Positions 33,646-44,570 of a stretch of 64,000 bases of DNA are shown piece by piece (the stretch's first letter is position 1; every line of letters begins with the position of its first letter). Both the position numbers and the translations under genes were made by a program. Under the pieces are notes generated by a model. It had not been told where the DNA came from, made no database searches, and saw only the letters and a list, made by a program, of their open reading frames with translations. The DNA comes from Dendrophyllia cribrosa (taxonomy: Eukaryota > Cnidaria > Anthozoa > Scleractinia > Dendrophylliidae), in assembly GCA_024195265.1 (NCBI GenBank), contig JAJLRJ010000011.1:19962666-20026665 (forward strand), written 5' to 3'.

Positions 33646-34224
33646 TGACTTACCTTTTAACTACCTTTGGAACGTTGATGAACATATCAAATAAATACAA
33701 ATTGAAATGATAACTGTCTGGGTGTTCTTTCGTTATGCGGTAATCTAAACTACAAACCTTCAACAGTGTTCTACATTTGCATTTGGACCATAACAGAGCG
33801 CTCCCATGGGTGTTATGTACAGAAGGTAGATACGCATATATTTATTTCAGTCAATACATCTACTGAGATTAACACATCACAAATTAGGAATCGAATGGCC
33901 CTCCTTAAACTTACAAAATGAAATCGATAAAAAAAAAAACCCTTTTAAACCAACCACTTACTAGAGAAAATTAGAAACGATTTATTAGGATGTCAAAGTT
34001 GTTGATAGAAGAGACAATGAACCTACAACTTTTTAATCTGTACAGACCCGCTTTCATAATACAATTCTATCACACAATTATTTTGCTGACAATACAAAAC
34101 ACACACACAAAAAAAAAAAAACATTAGAAGAAAGCAAAACACGCATACAAAACTACCGTATTAATAACCACCACGTCATACTTTACTGACTGGGCAAGCT
34201 TAAACAGGCCTTCTAGCCCTATTG
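33646..34224 (-). repeat. Direct repeat A1, right arm
   Basis: Mirror image of the left-arm A1. With its partner at 28,706-29,276 it brackets the right-arm polymerase gene. Confidence 0.85.
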
Positions 34225-34269
34225 TTTACCACGATGATGTCATTTTCCCGCTTAAGTTGCCTAAAATAT

Positions 34270-34297
34270 GCGGATCCGCTTGATCCGCATGATCCGC
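34270..34297. repeat. Right subterminal GATCCGC triplet
   Basis: Inverse copy of the GCGGATC iterons of the left end, with spacing conserved. Confidence 0.7.
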
Positions 34298-34328
34298 CGG
34301 TCGTAGAACCGCTATTCTGTATACTACT

Positions 34329-34334
34329 GAATTT
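34329..34334. repeat. Target-site duplication, right (GAATTT)
   Basis: Abuts the right arm. The bases beyond it differ from the left flank, so palindrome symmetry ends exactly here. Confidence 0.8.
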
Positions 34335-35570
34335 GAAGATTGTGTTCGCATCACATTATTTGAAATCCGCTTGCCATTTTTACAATAAAACTATACTTTC
34401 TTACTTCAGTTCAAGCACACCACCTATTAACCGCAGTCCACATTTTTTGGACGACTCATCCTCCGCAGACCATTCTACCACTCTTGCACAGCACACTGAA
34501 AGCGGTATTTCCGAATAAATGTCCTTGATATTGCTATGTTAGCAAGCCAGTCAGGACGAGACCACAGTTCCCAACCAACAAATTTTCAAACCTTTACACT
34601 TTTAGTGTTTGAGGCAACAATCGCAAAGATTTAAGATGGCTGATTGTCAATTCATGTCAAGTGCCCTTCTTTGACCTTCAGTAATACCATTTTAGAAGAG
34701 AGAATTTGTTTGGCTGACATAGTACATGGTGTACATACTAGAGGCAATCTGTTTGGTGTGACATAACCCAAGACATACAAACATACAAACATCACAAACC
34801 AATCTTTGCGCCTGCTAAAGAGTTATTTTTTCAAAATAGCTGAAAAATGTGGCGAATAATGCACTCACATGCGCATGTCAAATTAAATCCGTTAATTTAA
34901 CTCCACTTTTGGAGTTAAAATAACTCTTTAGAAAATAATAGTGTGATTGCGCTTGCATTAAGTTGAAATATTGATACAATGCCGCAGTATTCTATTTTAT
35001 CTCGCAAGCACATTAGTATAATCTCCGCAAACATTATAAACTTACAGATTTTCCCACGAATCAGTGAAAATAACATTAAGGGAACACATTCACTTTGCAA
35101 AGGGAATGGAAGTACTACAGAAAGCTGAGCTAATCAGACATCTTGTTACCGGCCACCAACATTTCTAAACCATGATTATAAACAAAATGCAGTGCTTTAT
35201 CTAGGGGACAGTCAAGATGAGACATTTTAGCTGTCTTTTCGGCAATTTCCAGAATGTCAAGATGCTCTCGGCATGGAAACTGGCAACATCTCGAATGCAC
35301 ATGTTACAGCTTCTTCAGCATGGCCAGAAATTCCGGTCATCGCAACGGCGCACGCGCGGGTTTACTTGGCAATATGGCCGCCAAACATTTAAAGGAAATG
35401 TATGACAGAAATAAAACAAAATAAAATAGAGCAAGTTCTGTCTTACCGGGAACAAGTGCCGCGCTTTGGTCGAGTTCTTGAAAGCTTCCTCGGCTATTCT
35501 GATTAGTTGTTTTTCATTAACAAATGTTACTGGCCCTGCTTTTCATCGATGTTTATTTTCGAAGCTTGGC
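34335..35570. other. Gene-free stretch right of the palindrome
   Basis: AT-rich unique-looking DNA. A 98-codon frame starting inside the palindrome end (34,222) is not credible because it crosses the element boundary. No repeat structure was identified. Confidence 0.4.
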
Positions 35571-35927
35571 TCATACAATGCTCTGTATTTCAGAGGCTTG
35601 AAATCCAATATTTGCATCCCGAACAGATTTTGATCCGCCATAGTAGATAACATGATCGGGATATCTCAAGTGCCGCACTCGTTTGAGGACAAGCACCGTA
35701 TGATGTACCATTTGGCCAATTTTCACCTTCGATGCTCTTTTCTTCGCCCTGCTTTTTGCCTTCAAAAACAGTTCTGAGTAGCACAAATCAGTTCTACCGA
35801 AAGCGAAGATATCAAATGTCACGCGAGCGTCTCGTGTGTGTTGATCCGAGAACCACATGTCGTATTCTTGGGCAAAAAACTCGCATTTTGCAGCAAATTC
35901 CGCCATGTTTGGTATCAAAATTTTCAT
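35571..35927 (-). CDS. Hypothetical open frame, 118 codons
   Basis: An ATG-initiated frame (MKILIPNMAEFAAKC...) with mixed charged and aromatic residues and a basic stretch (KAKSRAKKRASKVKIG). I do not recognise a domain. It overlaps frames on both strands, and its upstream sequence includes CCCGGGGGTGGGGCATT, a dispersed repeat also present near 47,070. It may be chance. Confidence 0.2.
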   Translation of the reverse strand: MKILIPNMAEFAAKCEFFAQEYDMWFSDQHTRDARVTFDIFAFGRTDLCYSELFLKAKSRAKKRASKVKIGQMVHHTVLVLKRVRHLRYPDHVIYYGGSKSVRDANIGFQASEIQSIV

Positions 35928-36049
35928 GTTGTGACTCCCGGGGGTGGGGCATTCGCAATGTTATCGCGGTCCGGGGGCCAGGAATTTGCATACCTCGGGG
36001 CGACCTCCGGGCATTTGACATACACGTGTTTAATTCGCGGACATGGAAG

Positions 36050-36140
36050 AACTTTACGGAAAGGACGAGAAATTTCTGGCAGATTGGCTTGTTCGTCAAG
36101 GCCTTGGATAACTTGTCGATATTTTTAAAGGTGTTTTGTC
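36050..36140 (+). pseudogene. Possible relic of a SAM-like coding exon
   Basis: A plus-strand frame reads MEELYGKDEKFLADWLVRQGLG, a TAA, then LVDIFKG next to a GT. The pattern W-L-x-x-x-G-L-x-x-L-V-D-I-F resembles the start of a SAM domain. The stop inside the motif suggests a dead exon. The call rests on eye recognition only. Confidence 0.2.
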
Positions 36141-36195
36141 AACTTATATACTAAAGCTGATTTTTGGAAAACATGACCGATGGAAATTACAGCAA

Positions 36196-36226
36196 TTGAG
36201 AGAAGAGAGAAGAGAGAATACACTTT
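36196..36226 (-). repeat. CR1-like LINE 3' terminus with microsatellite tail
   Basis: On the minus strand AATAAAGTGTATTC is followed by TCTCTTC repeats. This marks the 3' end by the rule that CR1/L2-type LINEs end in short tandem repeats. Confidence 0.75.
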
Positions 36227-36526
36227 ATTACCATATTTACAAAGAAAGAAAAAACTGTTTACAATATAAAATTAAATCAGAAATAGGTAATGTTACCCAG
36301 AATAACTAGAAAGCTAATCGAGCTGAGTAACAAAAAATTATATTTACAAATGAAATATACAGGTTGGCAATAAAGCATATAGATGCTATAATTAACATTA
36401 GCTAAAAAATAAATTAATCAAGTAAGGAAAAACAATACAGAAACAAAGACAAAAAAAAAACAAAAAACAAAAAAACAATAGGACAAAAGAGATGGTACCA
36501 GATGAAACAAAGAGTTACGATTTTAA

Positions 36527-39500
36527 CTAGATATAAGTCTGAAGGATGTTTAGTTTAATTTTATTTTTGAAATTACTAAGGGGAAGGTGTTTTATACTTT
36601 CGTCTACTTGATTCCAAACTTTTGCACCTGCAAAGCGGATGTTGAATTTCCCATAGTTTATTTTGATCGAATTAATATAATATGTTGATTTAGAAGCAAG
36701 CCGGGTATTGTACGGATGTCTTGACGAAACTGTCTGGAAAAAGTTCTTAAAAGATGTTGGAAGTAAATTGTTATGATACTGGTACATGAATAATGTATTA
36801 TGAAGGAATACTAGATCTGAGTTAGCTTAAGTATCTCAAGTGCCTTAAAAAGTGGTTCAGAGTGTTCATCTGGTTTTGAGAAAGTTATAATGCGAATAGC
36901 TCTCTTTTGTAGGATCAATAAAGGCCTAAGGGTAGTACTATAGGTATTGCCCCAGACAGACAATCCATGGGTTAGGAAGGGGTAAATAACTGAATAATAT
37001 AATTGTTGTAATATGCTATTATTGACATAATATCTTATTTTAGAGAGGACTCCAATGCCTCTAGAAATTTTCTTGCTTAATTCATGTATATGTGCTTTCC
37101 AATTCAGATTAGAGTCAATAATGAGACCTAAGTATTTAACTTGATTTTCTGATTTGACAGACATTTTAGAGATACTGAGATTCATTGTGTGAGTTATTCT
37201 TCTTTGAGGAGAGTGAAATACCACAAAGCTAGTTTTTTCAATGTTCAAGGATAGTTTGTTAGCATATAACCACTGGCCCACCTTTTCCAATTCAGCATTT
37301 AAGTTGGTTTCCAGATTAAGAATGCTATGATCATTAAGAAACAAATTTGTGTCATCAGCAAAAAGATGAAATTCTAAGATACTGGAGCTTTTAGACATGT
37401 CATTAACATACAAGAGAAAGAGAAGTGGACCCAACACTGATCCCTGTGGTACACCATAAGTTATAGTTTGGTAATCAGAGTTAGTACCATGCAATGACAC
37501 AAACTGTCTTCTGTTATTTAAATAAGAAGCAAACCAATGATTTGCAACACCTCTGATGCCATAATAATCCAGCTTTGCTAACAGAATTGTGTGATCAACA
37601 GTATCAAAAGCTTTGCAAAGATCTAAGAAAATACCACAAGAATAAGTGCCCTTATCAATTGAATTTTGAATCTTATCAGCCAAAAGAAGGAGAGCTTGAG
37701 TGGTTGAATGCTTTGATCTAAAACCAAACTGGTTATTATATAATATAGATAATTTCTCAAGATAGCTTATAATTCTACTATACATTAGTTTCTCAATTAT
37801 TTTATTGAATATGGAAAGCAAGGAGATTGGTCTGTAATTAGAAACTATACAGGTAGATCCTTTTTTGTAAATTGGAATTACTTTAGCTTCTTTGAATTGG
37901 TCAGGCACTATACCAGTAGAAAATGAATGATTAAAAAGCAGTTCAAGGGGGATAGACAAAACTCCTTTCAAAAGCTTGAGTAAATAGGTTGGAATACTAA
38001 AGGGGCCACAAGCCTTGGTGGAATTTAAATTAGTGATTATATTCTCAATCTCTATTGAATTGGTAGGTGATAAAAAGAAACTAGAGACCTGAGGTTTATC
38101 CAAGTAAAAATTAAAATCCAGATCTGATTTTGGTATAGCTGAGGCTAAATCTTTTCCAACATTAGAGAAAAAATTATTCAGTTGATTGGCAATGTCTTTA
38201 TCATTTTTTTATCTCCCGCCCATCTATTATTAACTTGTTAGGAGAGGTAAAACCTCGCGACTTCAAACTTATAAGCTGCTTAATTCCTTTCCAGATTTGT
38301 TTTGTTTTTGTCTTATTTACCATAAAGTATTCTTTATAATAATTAGTCTTACTTAATTTAAGCAGGTGGTTTAATTTATTTCGATAAGTCTTAAATTTGC
38401 AATGACTATAATTAGTTCTTGTTTTCAGATAGTGCCTCCAGTATAACCTATTTTTGTTAGCAATTGATGCCTTTAGACCAGAAGTAATCCAAGGTTTAGT
38501 TTGAAACTTATTTTCTCTTCGAGAGAGAGGTTTTAGGGGTAAATGCCTATCAATAATATCATTTGCCTTAAAATAAAACTTATCAAACATATCACTAATA
38601 TCTGTTAATCCAAGAAATGAGCTGGACCAATCAATGGAGCTAAACTCATTTAGAAAAGCTTCTTCATCATAATTAGAATAATCACGTTTATAAATTTTCT
38701 CTTTTTGAGTTAAAAATGTAAACTTCTCAATAATGAGAAAATTTGGTAAATGGTCTGTTATGTCATGTAGTAAATTCCCACTGACAGTTAGATAATCAAT
38801 TGAGTTAAAAAATATATTATCAATTAATGTGGAGGAATGATTAGTAATTCTAGTTGGTTTCAGTATATGGGGCTCTAAAAAGAATGAATTTAGAGTATTG
38901 ATGAAGTCTTCTGTGAGAGAATGTTTATCATGATTTAAGAGATTAATATTAAAATCACCGGATATTAGGCAAAGTTTCTTTTCCTGATGGATTTTATCAA
39001 TAACTACATAGAGATTATTAAGGAAATTCTCAAGATTAGAAGACGGGTGTCTGTAAACTACTCCACATAGCATATTGCTATCTAGGTTACTCTCAATCTC
39101 GATCCACAACATTTCACTTTCCTCTGTACTCGAGCATAGGTCATGTCTCACACTAAACTGAATATCACTCTTAATATACATGCAAACACCACCTGCTTTA
39201 TGAGTAGTGGGTTGAGAGATAAATGTGTAGCCGGGTAAATCAATATTTGAGATTTGGTTATTGATGCATTAATCCAAGTTTCAGATAAACTTATAATACT
39301 GAAAGTATGTTTTAAATCATTCAGCAACTGCACTAAGTTATCGAAATTCGCTTGGATGCTTCTTATATTGCAATTGAGTAGTGAAAATGCATTTCAGTTG
39401 TGAATGACTATTTATCTCAGGTGAACTATGAAAATTATGAATATTATAGTAGTTGAAGTTAACTTTAGATGGGGTATTAGATTCTGGGTCATTGTTGGAT

Positions 39501-39845
39501 AAATATGGAACATTATTGATTTTAGATATAATCTCTAACACAGGCAAATCATCTAGGTTGGAATTTGCAAGATTATTTGAGCACAAGCATGTTGAATTAG
39601 AATTGAAGGAGAGCTTAACAAGTTCCTTATCTTCAATTGAGTGAAATGGAAATGTTGATTCGCTACACAACTGGCAGGTCCACCCAAGGCTATTTGTCTT
39701 AAGATAACGCTTATAATCAGCTAGAGTAAGGGAGGTGCAACTAAAATGGTAAACAAGATGACACAAATTACATTCTAGCTTTCTCCCATTTCTTCTAATA
39801 AGCCTGTCACAAATAGCACAAGGGTATCTAACAGTATCTAAACTA
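36527..39845 (-). pseudogene. CR1-like LINE ORF2: PHD finger, endonuclease, reverse transcriptase
   Basis: From 5' to 3' on the minus strand: a PHD-type finger (CAIC...CNLCHLVYHFSC...WTCQLC, 39,650-39,810), an endonuclease (SLSETWIN near 39,290; GDFNINLL and a DHLP motif in 38,201-39,181), and a reverse transcriptase of 430 codons (36,811-38,103). The last has YRPISLLS, FLDLCKAFDTVDH, YGVPQGSVLGPLLFLLYVND and the catalytic FADDTNLF. A C-terminal piece lies at 36,527-36,787 (YNTRLASKSTYY, FAGAKVWNQ). Frameshifts fall near 39,345-39,370, near 39,250, at a T7 run (38,204-38,210) and near 36,810. The catalytic residues of the polymerase survive, but no intact protein can be made. Confidence 0.88.
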
Positions 39846-39855
39846 AGGTTTGCAC

Positions 39856-40121
39856 TTAGCTTGGTTGGCTGGGTTGTTCAGTAGATGGTGTACTGTTGAA
39901 TTCAGATGTTGGTGCACGTGTTTGTAGCTTTTCCAGATCCTCAGCTGATGTTATACGTATCGCAGATGAGTGTTCATTATGCCTCAAGTAAGTCACTCCA
40001 TAATAAGACCAAATAAACTTAAATTTGTGGTCCTTGCGGAACTTGAGGCATTTCTTAAACAGCTTTCTTTTCGTTTCAGTTAGGCTTTCTTGAATAAAAA
40101 TATTGCTCTCACCAAAGCGTC
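39856..40121 (-). pseudogene. CR1-like LINE ORF1, 3' part
   Basis: The C-terminal portion of ORF1p (GRFGESNIFIQESLTE, LFKKCLKFRKDHKFKFIW, then a Ser/Thr/Pro-rich tail). It ends at the TAA at 39,856-39,858, just before ORF2. The section reading into the LTR (MAAENTRAREREHDMHAR...) belongs to the inserted element and not to the LINE. Confidence 0.8.
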
Positions 40122-40124
40122 CTA

Positions 40125-40282
40125 CGCCAGCGGGCAATGTTATCCGCGCATGCATATCATGCTCTCTCTCTCTCGCCCTCGTGTTCTCGGCCGCCATATT
40201 GTCGAGTTGTTGTTACTGTTGTTTAATAAACCGTTTGGAGTTACGTTCGCTGTATCGGGTTGTCCTTCCCTCATTACTGGCG
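40125..40282 (+). repeat. 5' LTR
   Basis: 158 bp with 6-bp inverted ends CGCCAG/CTGGCG, a (CT)n run, and AATAAA (near 40,227) as a likely R-region polyadenylation signal. It differs from the 3' LTR at one visible position (ATGCATATC versus ATGCGTATC), implying recent insertion. Confidence 0.9.
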
Positions 40283-40295
40283 TGGTGGCAGCGGT
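40283..40295 (+). promoter_or_regulatory. Primer-binding site, tRNA-Leu type
   Basis: TGGTGGCAGCGGT abuts the 5' LTR with no gap. It is complementary to a 3' end reading ACCGCTGCCACCA, which is that of animal tRNA-Leu (AAG family) plus CCA. This supports the LTR border. Confidence 0.75.
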
Positions 40296-40466
40296 ACATC
40301 GTATCCACGTCTCGAACGAAGAGAAAGCCAGGATAGTGGCGGATTTTTCACCCGAATTCCACACGAGGAGACAGCGAAGCAGCTTACTCTATAGCTGTTC
40401 AGTCCGGGCTCCAAGACTCAAAGCTAAGTAAACTTCGTTTATTCTTAACTTCAACGGAACACCATT

Positions 40467-43400
40467 ATGAACACAAGAGCACCGAAACAATGGTCCCTGA
40501 CCAAACACGAATCCATAACTTCCTTCGAAGCTTGGCGACAAAACCTTCAGTACATTCTTTCGCTCGATACCAATTTTGCATGTTTCCTAGCTGACAACGT
40601 GACATGGCTGAAGAAATCGCCCGCTACTCCCTCTCGCGGCTTTCAAGATGACGGTGAATCTGTACGTGCATCTGCCCGCAGAACTGCACAACAAAAGTGC
40701 ACCCACCTCGAGCTAATGCTAGGTCAGATAGCAAACTATTGCCCCGTGATTTCTCGCAACACTATCGTTAAGAACTCGACCTCTATGAATTCTATCTGGC
40801 AAGCTATTCGTCTTCACTACGGTTTTCAATCAACCGGCGCTCACCTTCTGGACTTCAACAACATAAAGCTTGACCCAGATGAACGCCCCGAAGACTTGTA
40901 TCAACGCCTGATGTCATTTATCGAAGACAACCTATTACTGGGAAACGGTCATATTTCACATCACGGCGAAACACCCACCACCGACGAGGAAATGTCACCG
41001 ACCTTGGAAAACCTAATCGTACTAACTTGGCTAAGGTTAGTCCACAACGAGCTACCAAACCTTGTAAAACAACGCTATGGCACCGAGCTCAGGTCGAGGT
41101 CCCTCGCATCCCTCAAACCGGAAATCTCCCAAGCTTTGGATTCGCTCCTCGAAGAAATCCGCACCTCGGCCGATGCCAAGATCCTCCGCGCATCTTCATC
41201 AACATTCAGACCATCTACGAGAGCTCCTTACAATACACGCCCACAGCTCGTCACTAAGCGCCCCGTCAGGTCCTGCCCCTTGTGCAAGCAGGCCGGCCGC
41301 AACGATTACCACTTCCTGAGTAAATGTACCTACCTGCCAGCTGATGATCGCGCATTTCTCACTAAAGCACGTCTCACAAGCTCCCTTTACGAAGATGTTG
41401 AAACCGAAGACCCCGATTTATTCCATCAGCTCCAGGCAGAGGACACAGTGACTCCACCCTGCCCTTCAGCCAGGATCGTTTCACGCCGTGTGAGCACAAA
41501 ACAATCTCCACATTTTAACGCCTTCTATCGTCAGCACCCGCTTAAGCTTACTCTAGACACTGGCGCCGAAACAAGCATGATAAAAGCTTCCGTCGCTCGT
41601 TCCATTGATGCTCCCATCGTCAAATCATCTCAACAGGCTCTACAAGCAGACGGAGTCACACCACTCGCTGTTGTCGGTGAAACTCACCTCACCCTCTCAC
41701 GAGCTCATCTCACCCTCACACTCGATGCCCTTGTGGTGGAAGATTTGGACGTCGACATTTTGGCTGGAACACCTTTCATGATCGCTAATGACATATCTGT
41801 TCGCCCTGCCAAAAGGCAAGTTCTGATTCAAGACTCCGAAGTTATCCTTTACAATGCGGATGCAAATATCAGCGCCCAGGCCCACGCGGTTCGCCGCACC
41901 CAATCTTACCTCCTGCGCTCGTCAACGCCTACCACCGTTGTGTTTCCCGATGAATTCTTCGAAATGGACGTGCCCCCTGACTTTGGCCCTGACTGTACCT
42001 TGGCTATAGAGGCACGCACCGACGCTCCATCCAACCAGTGTTCCAAGGTTGCGCAACTCTGGCCTCAGCCTCACATTGTTGAAGCAGTAGCCCACAAAGT
42101 TCGCATAGTCAACAACACCAATGAGCCACGGACAATCCGACGACATGAGCACTTCTGCCAAGTACGTCACACCACCACCTTAGACTCAGCGTCTGCTCCT
42201 GTAGAACCCCCGTTACCTCCCTTCAACAACAGAGACACCCCACCTCAGCCCAGCTTTTTCTCAGACGCAGTTACCGTTGACCCTGATCATATCGTACCCG
42301 AAAGCGTTCGCAACCAATTCCGTCAAGTACTCCAGACCTACGATGATGTCTTTAACCCCACAGTCGTAGGCTACAATGGTGCTGCTGGCCCCATCGAAGC
42401 TACCGTCAACATGGGTCCTGTACAACCCCCACAACGCAAGGGCCGTGTTCCCCAATACTCCCGCGACAAGCTTGTCGAGTTACAAGAGAAGTTCGATGAA
42501 CTAGAACGTTGTGAAGTCTTCCGCCGTCCCGAGGACGTTGGAGTCACTGTCGAATACCTAAATCCATCCTTTCTTGTCAAAAAACCATCCGGTGGATTTC
42601 GTCTTGTTACGGCCTTTGCAGATGTAGGTCGGTACTCCAAACCTCAACCGTCGCTGATGCCGGACGTTGACTCTACTCTTCGCACCATTGCTCCATGGAA
42701 ATACATCATTAAGTCTGACCTCACGCGTGCCTTCTACCAAATACCACTATCAAAGGCTTCAATGAAATATTGTGGCGTTGCAACCCCGTTTCGCGGCATC
42801 AGAGTGTACACCAGATCAGCCATGGGAATGCCTGGGTCTGAGACTTCGCTAGAAGAGTTAATGTGCCGTGTGCTCGGCGACTTCATTCAGGAAGGATTCG
42901 CAGCAAAACTAGCCGATGATCTTTACTGCGGAGGCGACACTCCACAAGAGCTCATCTCTAACTGGTCACGCATACTCGAGGCTCTCAGCCGCTGCAATCT
43001 TAGATTGTCTGCTGCCAAAACCGTCATCTGTCCCAAATCCACCACAGTCTTGGGTTGGATCTGGTCACAGGGCACACTCTCGGCGAGCCCTCATCGCATC
43101 GCCACACTCACCAACTGCCCACCCCCCACAACCGTAAAAGGGTTGCGTTCCTTCATCGGCGCCTATAAGGTTCTTAGCCGTGTTGTACCCCACTGCTCTC
43201 TACTCATAGACCCACTTGAGTCGTCAATATCCAGCCTCCAATCACATGATGTACTTCAGTGGGACGACCATCTCCGTCGGAAGTTTACCGCTGCTCAAGA
43301 AGCCCTTAACCTACACAAGTCTATCGTTCTCCCCCGTCCCTCCGACCAACTTTGGATCGTGACTGATGGTTCGGTTACCAAGCGTGGCCTTGGAGCTACT

Positions 43401-44570
43401 TTGTACGTTACTCGCAACGACCATCTGCACCTAGCGGGCTTCTACAGCGCAAAGTTACGCAAGCACCAAGTTACATGGTTACCCTGTGAAGTCGAAGCGC
43501 TGAGCATCGCAGCTGCCGTTAAGCATTATAGTCCTTTCATCATTCAGTCCAAACACCGCGCCTGTGTCCTAACTGATAGCCAGCCTTGTGTCCAGGCAAT
43601 CAACAAACTTTACAGAGGAGAATTCTCTGCAAGCCCACGCGTCACCTCCTTCCTGACTACCGTCAGCAGATATCAAGTTAGTCTCCAACACCTTGCCGGC
43701 AATGCCAACTTACCATCTGACTTTGCCAGCCGAAATGCTCCTGACTGCAACGAACACCATTGTCAAATCTGCTCCTTCATACACGAAACAGAGAATTCAG
43801 TTGTACGCGGTACCTCTGTTCAAGAAATCTTAGACAACGTCAAGCGCCTACCTTTTACTAGCAGATCTGCATGGTTCAACGTCCAGAACGAGTGCCCCGA
43901 TCTACGTCGTGTTTGCGCACACTTGAAACAAGGCACCAGACCATCTAAGAAACTGACTAACATCAGAGATGTGAAGCGCTACCTGAATGTCACCTCTGTA
44001 TCTAAAGATGGCCTGCTAGTCGTCCATCGTTCTCAACCGCTGACGCCCCCCACTGAGTTGATCGTTGTCCCTCGTCCCGTACTCGATGGTCTACTTACTG
44101 CCCTTCACGTCAAACTAGACCATCCCTCTAAGCACCAACTCCTAATGGTCGTGCAACGTCACTTTTTTGCTCTTGATATGAGCACTGCTATCACTCGCGT
44201 GTCTGATTCCTGTCACACCTGTGCCTCACTCAAGAAGTTCCCAGGTGCCCTCGCCAGCCAGTCGTCAGATGATCCACCTGAAGTTGTGGGTTTATCATTT
44301 GCAGCTGATGTCATCAGGCGCTGTCGCCAACTCATCCTACTTTTGAGAGAAACTACAACTTCCTACACTGTGTCGTGCATAGTCCCTGATGAAAAGAGCG
44401 ATACCCTTCGCAACGCCCTCACCCGATTAGTCGTGGGCCTGCACCCTTTAGATGGTCCCCAGGCTGTCATACGCGTTGATCCTGCCCCTGGATTTGTTTC
44501 ACTGAGAAACATGAATGCCTTACAACACCTTGGCGTTTCTATTGAAGTCGGGCCGCATCAAGAACATTAA
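40467..44570 (+). pseudogene. Gag-Pol polyprotein of the LTR element, frameshifted in the integrase
   Basis: A 1,367-codon frame. The Gag-like region (residues 1-260) leads to a zinc knuckle with wide spacing (CPLCKQAGRNDYHFLSKC, about 268). The aspartic protease has LDTGAETSM (about 362). RT has FLVKKPSGGFR, SDLTRAFYQIPL and LADD as the catalytic box (about 814). RNase H has WIVTDGSV (about 963). The integrase zinc domain has LDHPSKHQ...CHTC (about 1,217-1,255), and the first two catalytic Asp are in FAADVIRR and VIRVDPAPG. The frame ends early: an extra C near 44,550 moves the rest, including the expected catalytic Glu, out of frame. A second single-base shift occurs near 44,690. Confidence 0.85.

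Larger units (their letters stand above)
20978..34328. mobile_element. Palindromic Polinton/Maverick-like element, 13,351 bp
   Basis: Two inverted arms of 6,518 bp (20,978-27,495 and 27,811-34,328) face each other across a 315-bp spacer. The ends read 5'-AGTAGTATACAG...CTGTATACTACT-3' and are flanked on both sides by the direct repeat GAATTT (20,972-20,977 and 34,329-34,334). A 6-bp duplication and 5'-AG termini are Polinton hallmarks. The arms differ at very few places that I could see: one base in each polymerase frame, and two homopolymer lengths (T42 versus A41; T12 versus A13). Each arm carries a zinc-finger/family-B DNA polymerase gene split into two frames. No integrase, capsid, protease or packaging ATPase was found. 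The outer duplication indicates integration of the palindrome as a unit. A fold-back assembly error remains an alternative but does not explain the GAATTT pair or the unique centre. Confidence 0.8.
27811..34328. repeat. Right arm of the palindrome
   Basis: Inverse of the left arm over its whole length, including both polymerase frames, the internal direct repeats and the GATCCGC terminal units. It serves as the second 6.5-kb inverted repeat of the element. Confidence 0.92.

Noticed and set aside
20978..34328. The palindrome as nothing more than an assembly artefact
   Set aside because: Not excluded, but a flanking GAATTT duplication, a non-palindromic repeat-built centre and a few real base differences between arms are hard to explain by a fold-back read alone. 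It is kept as the main alternative.
39856..40197. Gene starting MAAENTRAREREHDMHAR
   Set aside because: Its N-terminal part is LTR sequence read on the minus strand and only the remainder is LINE ORF1; the fusion is a by-product of the insertion.
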